Assembly (NCBI GenBank): GCA_018466975.1 | Contig: CM031561.1 | Span: 1,922,001 to 1,986,000, forward strand | DNA length: 64,000 nucleotides | From: Sparassis latifolia | Lineage: Eukaryota > Basidiomycota > Agaricomycetes > Polyporales > Sparassidaceae | Reading direction: 5' to 3' | In this document: positions 1 through 10,584 of the stretch, one piece after another | Layout: every line of letters starts with the position of its first letter | Numbering within the stretch: the first letter of the stretch is position 1 | Program-made: the position numbers and the translations under genes | The notes under the pieces: model-generated | Seen by the model: the letters and a program-made list of their open reading frames with translations, nothing else | What the model was told of the DNA's origin: nothing | Database searches by the model: none

Positions 1-1240
1 AATGATTGCTACGATGCTGCTTGCTCATGGGATAATCTGTAGGCCCAAGCATGCGTTCGCGTTACTGCGCGTTCTCTCAGCTGCCGTTGGTGGAGCTTAT
101 ATGGAGGTCGCCATCGAAACGTAAGCAGTTGTCCGTGTCTCACAGAGTTTGTTGCGACGTCGTCTTGTAGCATCCAAGCTCGCTTGCAATCTGCTGATTG
201 GAAAACGGAGCCTTCGCTGCAGCTTCTCGCGGTTCTGCGCGAGCTAGATCTTATCTGTCACTTGTGGCAGCACTATGTGAACATGGCGCTCCTGCCGCTT
301 GCGAGTAGCTCGGTGACGGTTCGACGAGACATGGTGGTTTTCAACAATCAATCGGTCAGCAGGATTGAGGGTGCAGTCAATCACGTCATACAACGCCTCG
401 CCGACTGTATGCTTTTTGCTGCATTACGACCTGGCCGTGATAATGATATGATTCTTATATAGGGATCCTGAGCTATCTCACATCGCAGCTCGCGAAGCAG
501 AAGAGGAACGACTTCAAACCGCGGAACGATGACCTATCATTTGCAAGGGTGAACACTGAGCCATGCGTCGCCTGCTGCGATACCTTGGAGAGAGTGCGAG
601 ATGCGGCAAAGTCGAACCTGAGTGGCAAGAACTTGGAAGTCTTCTTGACTGAGATCGGCGTTGCCTTCCACAGGTTTGTTGATACCTACTACGTTGCGTG
701 CGCCAACTCATATTACTCGACGTCAGTCTCCTACTGGACCATCTGAAAAAGTTTCCTGTTAGCGCGACTGGCGGTCTCATGCTGGCAAAGTTTGTCCCTG
801 TTTCTCACTACGTTAGGTTTCCCTTAATTAACCCTTCCTTCTCTTTCAGAGACTTGAAACATTACCAAGACACCATCGCGACCTTTGGAATACCCTCCCT
901 GCACGAGCGTTTCGAGTTCATCAGACAGTTAGGCAACGTCTTCCTCGTTCGTCCAGACATCCTCAAATCATACATCACCGAGGGATATCTCGGGCGTATC
1001 GACTCGTCGTTGCTTAGGCCGTACCTGGCGCAGCGAAGCGACTGGGGCCAGGCGGAGAAGGGCTTCAACGACGCAGACGGTGGAGAGCTCGCAGACAACA
1101 AGGGCCTCCGCGATCGCTTCGGCATGGGGCGGCTCAGTATGATCATGAAGGACCTCGAGCTCAAGGACCTGAATGTCGGCATGCCGCACATGCCTGCTCT
1201 GTCCACCTCGCTGGGCTCGTCTTTCACGTTTGGCGCGTAA
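1..1240 (+). CDS. SEC10: Exocyst complex component Sec10, C-terminal part (5' end outside window)
   Basis: The 3' part of a Sec10 gene. Sec10 is a rod-like helical subunit of the exocyst, which tethers secretory vesicles to the plasma membrane at growth sites. Exons can be read at about 81-120, 171-406, 463-673, 727-789 and 850-1240, split by GT...AG introns of 50-60 nt, and the frame stays open to the TAA at 1238-1240. Recognisable Sec10 C-terminal signatures are the TGGLMLAKDL stretch across the 790-849 intron, then FGIPSLHERFEFIRQLGN and a leucine-rich LKSYITEGYLGRI segment. The gene begins left of base 1, so the N-terminal half is missing; the first 80 bases are intron or an unresolved exon. 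The last ~40 residues (Met/Gly/Ser-rich) are a typical loose tail. Family assignment is confident; exon edges before 170 are less so. Confidence 0.88.
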
Positions 1241-1335
1241 ATTATAGCCTCTGCAATGTTACCTTACGCATCGGAACTGTAACATTGATATCCACTATTG
1301 CTGTATTTTTGCATGTACTCCAAGATGGAATGTAT

Positions 1336-2548
1336 TTATTCCCCTTTAAAAACAGGGGGCCGTTTCTCCCTGAATGCTTCCAATGCTTCTGTCCGATCCT
1401 TGCTCTTCAAGAGGGGTTCGTACGAAGCTCGCTCGAAGTCGAGACCTAGCAGAGGGTGTATACATGACGTCTGCAGTACTAGTAAATAACGAAGACTGAC
1501 CTGATTCCAACCCAAGCTCCGGCGCACGCGAGATTGCCTGCTTCGCAGCTCGAAGCGCCAGAGGTGCTACAGAGAATAAAATATTCCGGAAGAAATCACA
1601 ATGCTGCAAATACTCACCGTTCGCACTGATCTCCTCCGCCAACAGTAGTGAGCGATCGAACGCCGTCGCATCGGGGGCAGAAACGTAATCGACAAGGCCT
1701 TGAAGTGACAGACAGATCCTCAGCAAAAAAAGATGCCGCAAAGAAAAAGAGGTACCGCAGGCCTCCGCTTCAGGGCCAGACAAGGTGCGAGCAGTAAAGA
1801 TGAGACTCTTCGCCTTCGACACCCCGAGTAAACGCGTGATACGCTGCGTACCACCTGCACCGGGAATGATCCCTAAGCGCGTCTCTGGCAACCCAATCTT
1901 GGTCACTGTATGTCCTGAAAGGCATTCAAGACAGCCAGTCAATGCGGATTGCGCGCGCGACAAAATTCAGCAAGCGAACCAGCGACCCTAAGATCGCATG
2001 CGAGGGCAAGCTCAAGACCACCTCCTAACGCAGGCCCGTCGATGGCAGCGATGGTAGGCATAGGCAGGCTCTCGAGCGTCCCGAGCGCGCCGCGCAGATC
2101 CACGAGGAACTTATCCACCTGGGGCTTTGTCATTGAGCGCCGCTCGATCAGGTCTGCCCCCGCGCAGAAAGAGCCAGGAGTAGATGAACGAACGATGAGT
2201 ACGCGGACGCTAAGCTCAGTTGTTCAAGGAAATACTGCGGGCCTTGGCGCATACATTGCGCACCTGTTGTCAAACTGCACCGTGTCGAGACATCCACGAA
2301 ACTCCTATGTCACACGGAAACACGGGTGAGTATCCCTTTGTATCAAATCAAAGGCTCGCTTTCACCTTCAAGAGCCTCAGCGAAATGGCGTTCCTTGCCT
2401 TCGGCCTGTTGAACAGGAGACACGTTACGCCTGGGTGAGACTTTATAGGTTCGAGGTAAGCTTCAGCATCGGCGCTCGCGTGTATCAGTCTTCTATACGC
2501 AAGCCTACGCGCGCTGAGAGCAGACCGACGCAAGACGGTGACCAGCAT
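1336..2548 (-). CDS. AUH: Mitochondrial enoyl-CoA hydratase / methylglutaconyl-CoA hydratase (AUH-like)
   Basis: Crotonase-family hydratase, probably 3-methylglutaconyl-CoA hydratase of leucine breakdown, acting in mitochondria. Model on the minus strand: 2366-2548, 2264-2304, 1980-2209, 1756-1914, 1618-1698, 1501-1566, 1336-1445; 289 aa in frame. The first ~25 residues are Arg/Ser/Leu-rich with no acid, a good mitochondrial presequence. Crotonase signatures in order are [11 protein letters not shown], the oxyanion-hole region [31 protein letters not shown] and [18 protein letters not shown], followed by a C-terminus ending [17 protein letters not shown], which is characteristic of AUH rather than of short-chain enoyl-CoA hydratase. 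The start is the ATG at 2546-2548; a TTG three codons upstream is ignored because nuclear genes rarely use it. It converges on SEC10 with under 100 bp between stops. The precise CoA substrate is inferred. Confidence 0.88.
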
Positions 2549-2948
2549 TGTGGCCAAGGATAAAAAGCATGTCGGCTGAAGGACGACCGGGACCTACGAT
2601 AAGCGCCAGAGCTCACGCGCCCATAACGCTAACACGCTGCACATGACCAACCTAGTACTGTACACGACAACGCAATAATTATTGAGTCAAGGACGTACAA
2701 ACTGAGATACTTGTCATAGACACACGAGTATATAGGGAAAAAATCCATGGGCTAGGATTCCATGCAGTTCGAAGTAGAAGTAAGCCACCAAAAGGCTGAA
2801 GGAACCCCTGGATTTGATTGACGGAAGTGACACTACACAGGGAACGGTTCAAAGGGGGTATCTGTCGATGGCGAATGAGTGAAGACACGGTAGAAACGTA
2901 AGGCGGCAGACACGTACCAACATATAGCGCCAACTAAGCTTACAGGGT
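2549..2948. other. Intergenic gap, no gene seen
   Basis: About 400 bases between the start of the hydratase gene and the stop of the membrane-protein gene, both on the minus strand. It must hold the 3' UTR of the latter and the promoter of the hydratase. Only short ORFs without family resemblance are present; no repeat or RNA gene was recognised. Confidence 0.5.
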
Positions 2949-4262
2949 TCACTCGGCTTCAACGTAGGCATCTGCCCAGTACTCAGACTCACGGGATGGC
3001 TCAGGGCCAGTCACTATGACTGGAGGAGGGCCAACCCGTTTACTGACGTTGCTGGGATCAGCGAACGGGTGCTGTGCAGGAGAAGTCGAAGACTGCGGCG
3101 GCGCGCTATAACTGTTATCCGTGTATCCGGACGTATATCCGCCAGGTTGTCCAGTGTAGACATACTGGCCCTGCTGGCTCGCCGCCGCCGCATACGCGGT
3201 GCCGGGCGGGTACTCCATACCGTAGTTCTGCGGGTTGCCGTACTCGGCCATGTTCATGTCGCCATAGTGCGTCAAGCGGTCGGGGTATGCGTCTGCCGAA
3301 GCGGGCGCCATTATGTTCGCGCCCTCGCCGCCTTCGCCGCTGATGAACGATGGCTCGCGGTCCGTCGCACCGTACGATAGTCCGTTGCCGTTGTCCTTCT
3401 CGAACCATACTTCCTCCTCGTCCCGCCGTCGCTGCCGCCGTCGCCGCGCGCGCACGACCAGAGCGATGACCGCTCCGACAACGATCAAGCCGATTACGGT
3501 GAACGTACCCGCCATGGCGCCTGTGTTGTGTAGGAAGCTGCACCAAAGCTGAGGTTACTGATCAGAAGAAACAGAAAGTGACACGCACCTCTTCGAAGAA
3601 CCGCCGGTCGTGACGTTGCTTGCCGCACCGCCAGTAGCAGCGGCGCTCGACGGCGGGCTGGCGATGACCTCGGTGGAAGAGAAGTGGGCGTAGGAGGCCG
3701 TCGGCGCCGTATTGTCCGTTGCAGGCATGACCAAAGTGGACGATATCGCACTGCGAGTGGAACTTTCGGCGGTAGAGGATGGACTCGGAGGGGTATAACT
3801 GGGGCTGTCGGCACCAAGTCAGTTCGTCAGGAGGCTTGCAGGATGACTGCGAACGCACGAAGATACAGAAGACGGGGACGAAGTTGGAACCGAGGAAGAA
3901 GGTGCCAACGAGCTAGGAGTGATAGAAGGGCTGCTGCTTGTAGGGGTATACGAGGGCGTCGAGGAGGTCGAAGCATCAAGACTGCTGCTCGACGGCGCTT
4001 GGGCTGGAGTGCTCGCATCTTGCGTAGAAGATGGCTGAGAAGAGTCAGACGACGAACTCGAGACCGGTGACTCGGAAGGAGGGGGTGCAAGGGAGGTGCT
4101 AGACGGTGACGGCGAGTTCAACGATTCGCTTACACTCAGCGACGGCGTTGTCGACGGCACATTGTCGACCGACGAAGACGACTGGGCGTTGACGAACGAG
4201 TGTGATGAAATGAATGTGAGTGAAAAGAGTGTCAGGATGCAAGCTGCTGAGCAGCAATGCAT
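2949..4262 (-). CDS. Ser/Thr-rich single-pass membrane protein (Mid2/mucin-like sensor type)
   Basis: Predicted type I cell-surface protein, 402 aa, from exons 3859-4262, 3589-3804 and 2949-3537 (introns 54 and 51 nt; exon lengths sum to 1209). An N-terminal signal peptide (MHCCSAACILTLFSLTF..., Ala cleavage near residue 26) leads into ~215 residues dominated by Ser, Thr and Pro, likely heavily O-mannosylated. A single hydrophobic helix (GTFTVIGLIVVGAVIALVV) follows, stopped by a strongly basic RARRRRQRRR patch. The ~170-residue cytosolic tail is rich in Tyr, Gly, Pro and Gln. This layout is that of fungal Mid2/Wsc-type wall-stress sensors, but I see no WSC cysteine domain, so the sensor role is inference. 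The low-complexity GC-rich coding sequence throws up several long shadow ORFs on the other strand. Confidence 0.8.
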
Positions 4263-4756
4263 GGTGGGCGATGGTGGTGGTGGAAGACGAGATCGGCGAC
4301 GGCGACGAGACTTTCTTCGCCGTTGCGAACGTCGGGCAGAATATCCGCTTAAGTTTACTCAAGGATATACTTATCGAATTGGTATCTGGATAGGTCGCCG
4401 GATAAGCTTAAATCTACGTATACTATTCACTCAACAACCGACACTCGTCTTCTTGCAAGTGGTGATGCTGTAGCTCTGGAATTCGAGTCATTCAGCTTGA
4501 GGTTCATGGATTTTTTTAGCGAGGTACATATGTAGTCGTGTCCAAGCGCTGCCTCGAGCTCATGGTCGACCACCGATGGAAGAACTCAAAGCGGCCCGAA
4601 GGACAGTCTCCTTTATTCTCACTTTCAAACCGTGGGCTAATGCTACGAGTCCGATGTACTTGTTTTCGTGCCAGAATTCATAGAGAAACTATGGGAAAGT
4701 TGCGGTGATGACAGATCCTGTCGGTGGCTCACTGACAAGCTGCAACGTCACCTTGA
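4263..4756. other. Intergenic gap, no gene seen
   Basis: Roughly 490 bases between two minus-strand genes, expected to contain the promoter of the Ser/Thr-rich membrane protein and the 3' UTR of the coiled-coil gene. No TATA element, repeat or RNA gene stood out. Confidence 0.45.
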
Positions 4757-6378
4757 TTACTCGCCGACCCCGCAATCTGTAATTGACATTCCCAGCTGAT
4801 CATGAAGAAACGCAAGAGAGTGGTCTGCTAGGCCTTCACTCCTGAGTTCGATGGTACACTGCTGCAAGTCGCCCTGCTCAAGCATCGTTGCGATACGCTG
4901 ACCACCCGGAGCCTGATCCCAGCGCTTCTTCAGCTCCAAGGTGAGCTCATCCTTATCCTGAAGAGGCTTGATTTTATTCTTCACTGCACGGCAAGGTTAC
5001 TTACCTGGCTATTCAGTATGGACCATACTGGCAGGACCTGCGCTATTGTGAAGCTGTGCATTCCGAGATACCACCAAGCTTCCTACGACTGTGGTGATTT
5101 TTCGCTGTTTCACTCTGGGTGGCATACGTACCTTTTCTGCGGGTAACACCAAGAGGTGAAAAGCGGGATTCTCGGCTCTGTCTCTTGATATGTATTTCTC
5201 GACTTTTCGGTTGATTTTCCGAGTGCCCCAGCTGATGAGGTAGGTTGTGGAAGGCCCTTCCAACACTATGGGGTTGAATAGGAATGCGATGTCATTGTGT
5301 ATATGGATATGCATGCACGCGTCTTGCCACCATTTGTGATGGCTATGTGCCTTTTCAATCTTGGTGGTAGGAAGATTTTCTACATTAACGTACCTTGTGT
5401 TGCAGATAGTCTGGAGGTGAGTCAGGATTTGTCCAAGTCTGTGTGCTGCATAGAACTTGTATCTTACCGTCTTATTATCCAGCTGTAAGTGTTCGGCAAG
5501 CTGTTCATACAACCATCCTCCTACTGAAAGCTCTGCTGTTGCTGGTGGTTTGAAGTATTCTAAGTACCAGCCTTCTTGCGATGCGACTGTTGTCTGCTCT
5601 TTCCTAACACTACTGGCTGTTCGAACACCTGTGGGTGCCTGCTCCCTTGCCTGTTGCCCCTCCTTGGCAGTCTTGTCGTTACCCGGCCTTGTTCCCGTCT
5701 CCTGTATGATGTCGCGTAACGATTCACCTATTAGGCCCGTCGTGTCCGTTTGTTTTGCTTGCGGAATCGTTGCTTGCGGGTTATCGTCATCTTCCGATGA
5801 TGGTCCACTTTTTGGCGAACCTCCTCCAGACTGGTCTGTGAAGCCCGCTTCGTCCCAGGGCTGCTCCCCAGATAGTTCTACGAGCGCACGCTCTTCTGCT
5901 GTCGTGTATTCAAGTTTCTCGGCATTGACCCTTTCCTACCACATATTTCCTATTCAGCTTTGCACACTGCCGCCGAAGTGCCGTCGATCTTACCCTTTTC
6001 TCGCTCAAGAGTTTCCGAATGGTCATTCTGACCGATGCTAACTTACACTGTGTCGCGTCGCGCTCATCGATGGCCCGCCGAAGGTCCGGTTCCTTTTCCT
6101 CAAGCAGCCTCTTCAATTCGGCATTCTCGGTCTCTAGTCGTCCTATCCGGCTCGCCATGGCCTCCTTCTCCGCCTCAAGTTCTTTAATCCTGCACTGGAG
6201 CTTCTTCCTACTATCCTCAGAGATACGTTTCGCAGACGTAAATTCGTCTTGAATACAGAGAATCGATGCGGCCGCCACTAGCAGCTGGAGCTGGATCAAT
6301 CTGCCCATCTCAGCGAGCACCACCATCGCTGCGCACCTGATCTTGCACACTCTGCAGGTCCGTCACAATCTCAGACAT
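4757..6378 (-). CDS. Coiled-coil protein of unknown function
   Basis: Minus-strand gene rebuilt from seven exons: 6337-6378, 5994-6284, 5468-5935, 5394-5410, 5132-5342, 5005-5082, 4757-4957; 435 aa, all junctions GT...AG and in frame. Residues ~30-110 form a charged heptad-rich coiled coil (IKELEAEKEAMASRIGRLE and following). A Ser/Gln/Asp-rich linker follows, then a C-terminal domain with many aromatics (GWYLEYFKP, EAWWYLGMHSF, ISWGTRKINRK). That C-terminal Trp/Leu-rich block recalls uncharacterised agaricomycete families such as DUF6697, but I am not certain of that. Two of the introns (5411-5467 and 5343-5393) have lengths divisible by three and no stop, so they could be retained; I treat them as introns because of good donor sites and a CTGAC branch-like element. 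The 17-nt exon they define is therefore tentative. Function unknown. Confidence 0.65.
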
Positions 6379-6787
6379 CAGGTCAACAGCGAAGTGGGAG
6401 ACAGCAAGGGTGGGATACGAAGGGGCGACATTACAAGGCCATATCCAGGCCTGTCTCCTTCGCTGCCGAAGCTCTGTTCTGCGGCTCGACCGCAGATGGT
6501 ATATACAGCTCGTCACAAGGGAAGATCCTTTCACTTCCTCGCCGGGAGTAACGATGCCTGCAGAGATAGTGATCCCTCTGAAGGTATTCTCTGCTATCGG
6601 ATGCTCACATGTATGGTGACAGAGGAGCTGTAGTTTGGTACATGAGCACGTGTTCGCGTTTCCCTGTCGTACTTGTCTATCATACTCACTCCCGCTTGAC
6701 CACTTGGATATACAAATCATCTTGAGGGACTTTCGCTGAGAGTATCAGATTTCTTTTCAGTGTACTCTAACCGCTGAACTGCCATCG
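6379..6787. other. Divergent promoter region between coiled-coil gene and decarboxylase gene
   Basis: About 410 bases separate the two divergently read start codons (ATG at 6378 on minus, ATG at 6788 on plus), so both promoters should lie here. ORFs on either strand in this stretch look like chance. No clear TATA box was recognised. Confidence 0.4.
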
Positions 6788-8125
6788 ATGGCGAAACTTC
6801 TTATCGACATCCATACCCACGTCTATCTACCACGCTATGTGTCGTTTCTACGCGCCCGTTCATCTGTACCGCGTATTTTCTCGCGAAATACTGCAGAGGG
6901 AAAGACAGAGGAACGTCTTCTGATCTTAGATGGCGAGCCCAGCGGTGGACGGCCGATGGGTCCTCAGGTATTCACCCATTCTGCACTGCGAGCAAATGCG
7001 ACTGAATGCACGGATCCGAAAGTAGTACTGGGACAGGGAACAGAAGCTGAGCTTCATGGACAGACATGGGATTGATATCTCGCTCGTGAGGTCTGCTGTG
7101 GTTGTTCACCCTCCTCACACAGCGGCTCACTTCGCGACTTGGAAGCTCGGCAAACCCATGGCTCGATTTCCTCCCGGCCTCCACAGCGCACAGCCTGGCG
7201 AATGAATTGAACAACGACCTGGAAGAATACTGCTCGACTTCGCCGTCCTTGAGCGCCGCGGGAGGTACCACGAAACGCCTCTACGGGTTCGGACTACTTC
7301 CCCTTGTACCAGACGTCCCGATCACGTCTCTCGTGGATACAGTCAAGCAGATTACAAAGCTAGAGCATCTAAAGGGTATCGTACTCGGCACACACGGAGT
7401 TGGAAAGGGCCTCGACGACGACGCGCTTGAGTCGGTATGGTCCGCCATCGCGGAGGCAGGGCTCGTCGTGTTCCTCCATCCGCATTACGGTGTGGACGGC
7501 AAGGAATGGGGCAAGAAGGACAACGGACATGTCCTTCCTCTAGCCTTGGGCTTCCCCTTTGAAACCACGATTGTGAGAGCGCCTTCAGATTGTCGATTCT
7601 CACCCACTGACCATCACGCAGGTAGCCACGCGACTGATCCTGTCTGGCGTGTTCGACCGACACCCCGACCTGCGCATCTTGCTCGCGCACTCGGGCGGGA
7701 CGCTCCCGCAGCTCTCATCGCGCCTCGCGTCGTGCATCGATCACGACCCAATTGTCGCGTCGCGACTGCAGCACGATGCGCGATACTACCTCGGGAAGCT
7801 CTACTTCGACGCGGTCGCGTATGGCGCAGAGGAGCTCGGGTTCGTGAGTGACGCGATCGGGCGCGCAGAGTGGTTTGCAGCTCGTCCATCCTCCGCTGCC
7901 GCGTCAAAAGAACAGGGACTCGCGTTACGTGCGCTAGGCAGCAAACGGATGCTGTTCGGGACGGACCACCCGTTCTTCCCACCCTTGAGCAGCACGGAGA
8001 AGTGGAAGAGCGTCGTGGAAAACCTAGAGGCGATCGATGGGGTGCATGGGTGGAGCGAGACAGAGAAGGACGCAGTACGGGGTAGAAATGCGCTCGCGCT
8101 CTTCGGCATACCCTCCGCGAAATGA
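6788..8125 (+). CDS. Amidohydrolase-2 family decarboxylase, iso-orotate (uracil-5-carboxylate) decarboxylase-like
   Basis: Metal-dependent decarboxylase of the ACMSD/amidohydrolase-2 superfamily, 385 aa, from exons 6788-6967, 7044-7090, 7146-7572 and 7622-8125. Metal and catalytic residues visible are the N-terminal DIHTH (His-x-His), a His in FLHPHYG, a His in LLAHSGGTLP and the Asp of FGTDHPFFPP. The combination of a SSANPWLDFL segment, GVGKGLDD, HVLPLALGFPFETTI and GTDHPFFPP matches fungal uracil-5-carboxylate decarboxylase, the last step of the thymidine salvage route (thymine to iso-orotate to uracil), better than ACMSD proper, whose loop reads GTDYPF. It has no targeting peptide and is presumably cytosolic. 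It is tail-to-tail with quinolinate phosphoribosyltransferase (220 bp between stops). Substrate assignment is inference from subfamily motifs. Confidence 0.83.
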
Positions 8126-8345
8126 GTTGGAAAAAGGAAGGTGGGTGAATTCTACCTTATAGAATGTCTCCATAGATGTTCCGGACAAATGTCAAGTACT
8201 TCTGGCTTGATAGCGAGTACAAATGGAACCGGTATTGCTACATGTCCCATAACGACTGGATAAAAAGATAGAATACATGTGGTCTTGGACAAAAGTCTTC
8301 TTTTCTTCTCCCTTCAGATGTAAGCTCGAAGTGGTTCTAAAGTCG

Positions 8346-9460
8346 TCAAATCTGAATTTTCAAGCTGAAATCAATGTGCTGGACAGATTGGTGCACGATG
8401 CTGGTGCTCAGGATATCGATTTCTGTTCGGGGAATCAGTGCTGTCCCTCGCGAGAAGTAACAAACACACACCATTGATGGCTCTCTCCTGCAGGTTCGTC
8501 TCGGTGATGTTTCCACTGCTTTCAAAGAGGAATTTACGCTTGCCACTCCACTTCTCCCGCAGTTCGCGAGCGACGCTCACGAGCTGGTCGCCCTCCATAT
8601 TGTCTAGCATGATAATGTCCGCGCCGGCATCGATAGCTTCGTCTGCCTCTGCTTCTGAGCCGACCTCCACCTCTAGCCGCAGGCTGAACCCGCCGACCTT
8701 GCGCGCTTGCTGAATGGCAGTAGTGATGGATCCTGCGGAGTGTTACGCGTATTAATGATTACGAGGGCATTCGAGGAGAGGGCACACCTGAAGACCAAAT
8801 GTGATTATCCTTCAGCATAATCATGCTCGAGAGGTCATGCCGATGAGGGTCGATGCCCCCGACGAGCATCCCGTACTTCTCCACGAGCCTGAACCCAGGC
8901 GTGGTCTTCCGCGTCCCAGCAACGATTCCCTTGTACCCATACCCTCGCGCGAGATCTTTGATTGTTTTCGACCTGCGTGATACAACATTATCATAAGCCA
9001 AGCAACCATCAGCTGCATCACCCAACGAGCAGCACGGCGCTCACTTTGTCGCAATCCCGCTACACCGCGCAAGTAAATTCAATGCAACACGTTCGCCCAG
9101 GAGGATATGCCGTGCTTTGCCACGGACAGTTGCGACGTGCTTGACAGGCTCGAACGTCTCGCCATCTCGCATGTGCCATTCAACCCTGCAGCACACACGC
9201 GCATCAGTCCCGCCCGTTAGGCAGAGCAACGCGCGAACCACTCACTCGCATCCCAGCTGGGTGAATACTTCCGTAAAGAACGGGGCACCTGCAAGGACCG
9301 CAGTCTGCTTGCCCTTTCCAAGTAGAAAGGCCTCGCGGTGCGCTTCGCCGACGACGAACCCACCGTAGTCGAACGACGGCGTGTCTTCTGCCAGCCAGGC
9401 TGTCACCTGGGGTTTCCAGCTCGGTGGCAGGAGGTACTCATAAGACTCGGGCGAGCTCAT
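8346..9460 (-). CDS. BNA6: Nicotinate-nucleotide pyrophosphorylase (quinolinate phosphoribosyltransferase)
   Basis: Converts quinolinate and PRPP to nicotinate mononucleotide, CO2 and PPi, the entry from the kynurenine route into NAD. Exons on the minus strand: 9246-9460, 9045-9185, 8788-8972, 8472-8732, 8346-8422; 292 aa, the usual length for the family. Hallmarks are [20 protein letters not shown], the PRPP/quinolinate-binding [50 protein letters not shown] and LDNM, then a C-terminus ending [10 protein letters not shown]. The last intron (8423-8471) gives [10 protein letters not shown] where relatives often read GID, a small substitution or a slightly shifted splice site. No targeting signal. 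Very confident identification. Confidence 0.95.
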
Positions 9461-9890
9461 GGGAAAAAGTCAGAGATGACAGTGGGCGTATCAGATCGCC
9501 CGAGGCATTTACGGAAGTCTCGCGCGAGGTCGATCCAAAATTCAGGAGCTTGTCGCAGACGGCGAACGAATACTTCTGCAGAGGTTGGTGAGAACGGACG
9601 CTGTATTGCACAGTTATCCGCAACTAAAACAGTACGTTGAACAGTACATAGTATGGACAATACGTAGTATGTGAGCGACTGTCAATTACACCCAGAGTGT
9701 TCAACAAATGCACGCAGGTGCAGGTACACCAGAACGTACTCTATAATATAATACCAGAACGTACCAAGTTACGACCATCGAAAAGACAGGAAAAAGGACA
9801 GGCAGTGTACTCTACAGAGTAGTCCGAACGTTCGAATCAATGTCTATAGTGATCAGATAGAACGGTGTCTACAGCTATCCACATCACTCC
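9461..9890. other. Intergenic gap, AT-rich with short imperfect repeats
   Basis: About 430 bases between two minus-strand genes. Around 9640-9790 the words agtacgt / gaacgtac / acgtagtatg recur several times in loose direct and inverted order, giving local self-complementarity but no clean element. No ORF with family resemblance. It should hold the promoter of BNA6 and the 3' UTR of the wall-protein gene. Confidence 0.35.
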
Positions 9891-10584
9891 TTAAGCAAGC
9901 GTGACGCCGAGTAGAGCCAGTGCCGCGAACAGCACCGCCTGCATGCCCATAGCAGGGGCAGCGCCGCTTGTCGTGGTGGGGTTGGTAGAAGAATCGGAAG
10001 AGGTGGGGTTCAGAGTACCGCTGCTGCCACTGCCAGTCGATTGCCTGAACCAAGGTCAGAGTGAGGCGCGCATCACGACAAGATCAACCTTACCCAGAGT
10101 TTGTTCCCGAGGAAGTTGGCACAGATAGAGTGGAACCACTGCTACTGCTGCTGGAGCCGGAGCTCGAACTCGAAGTCGACTGCTGGAGAGTAAAGTCTCC
10201 AGACTGGGCGAGGACGGCATCGAGGCGGGTGGCATCTTGAACAAGGTTCACCTGGTAGCCCGCGCCTGCAACCCAACCGCCGCTCGGGGCACCTACACTG
10301 ACGGAGCCGAGGCTGGAGACGACAAGGGCATCTAGAACCTGGGAATAGGTCGGGTACTCGTTCTGTAACTGCAGGTGAATATTTTGAATCAGGTGATATA
10401 AGCGCTGATGCCTCACCTCATTGACCAAAACGATGGTGAAGTTAGCCGGGTCGGTGGAGACAGAGACCCAGGAGACGGTGTTGTTGCCGCTGGTAGACCA
10501 CCCGGTGCTGTTGGTGGGGGAGGTGACCTGGAGGGCGAATGCCGAGGCGGCGAAGGCGAGGAGGGTGGCGAAGGAAGAGCGCAT
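9891..10584 (-). CDS. Kre9/Knh1-like Ser-rich GPI-anchored cell-wall protein
   Basis: Secreted 198-aa protein from exons 10417-10584, 10094-10368 and 9891-10044. It starts with a signal peptide (MRSSFATLLAFAASAFAL), followed by an ~90-residue domain beginning LQVTSPTNSTGWSTSGNNTVSW, the typical start of the Kre9/KNH Ig-like fold that binds at the cell surface and influences beta-1,6-glucan. A Ser/Thr/Gly-rich stretch (polyserine after QQST) follows, and the end is hydrophobic (MGMQAVLFAALALLGVTLA) preceded by small residues (SGAAPA), a canonical GPI-attachment signal. Many near-identical paralogs exist in agaricomycetes, so a specific role cannot be given. The ATG at 10584 is chosen because it begins the signal peptide. 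Confidence 0.85.

Noticed and set aside
3069..4070. Long Arg-rich plus-strand ORFs opposite the Ser/Thr-rich gene
   Set aside because: They are shadows of GC-rich Ser/Pro codons on the other strand.
6788..9460. ACMSD plus quinolinate phosphoribosyltransferase as a kynurenine-pathway mini-cluster
   Set aside because: The decarboxylase's motifs (GTDHPFFPP, LALGFPFETTI, SANPWLDFL) fit iso-orotate decarboxylase better than ACMSD, so a shared pathway is not supported by sequence.
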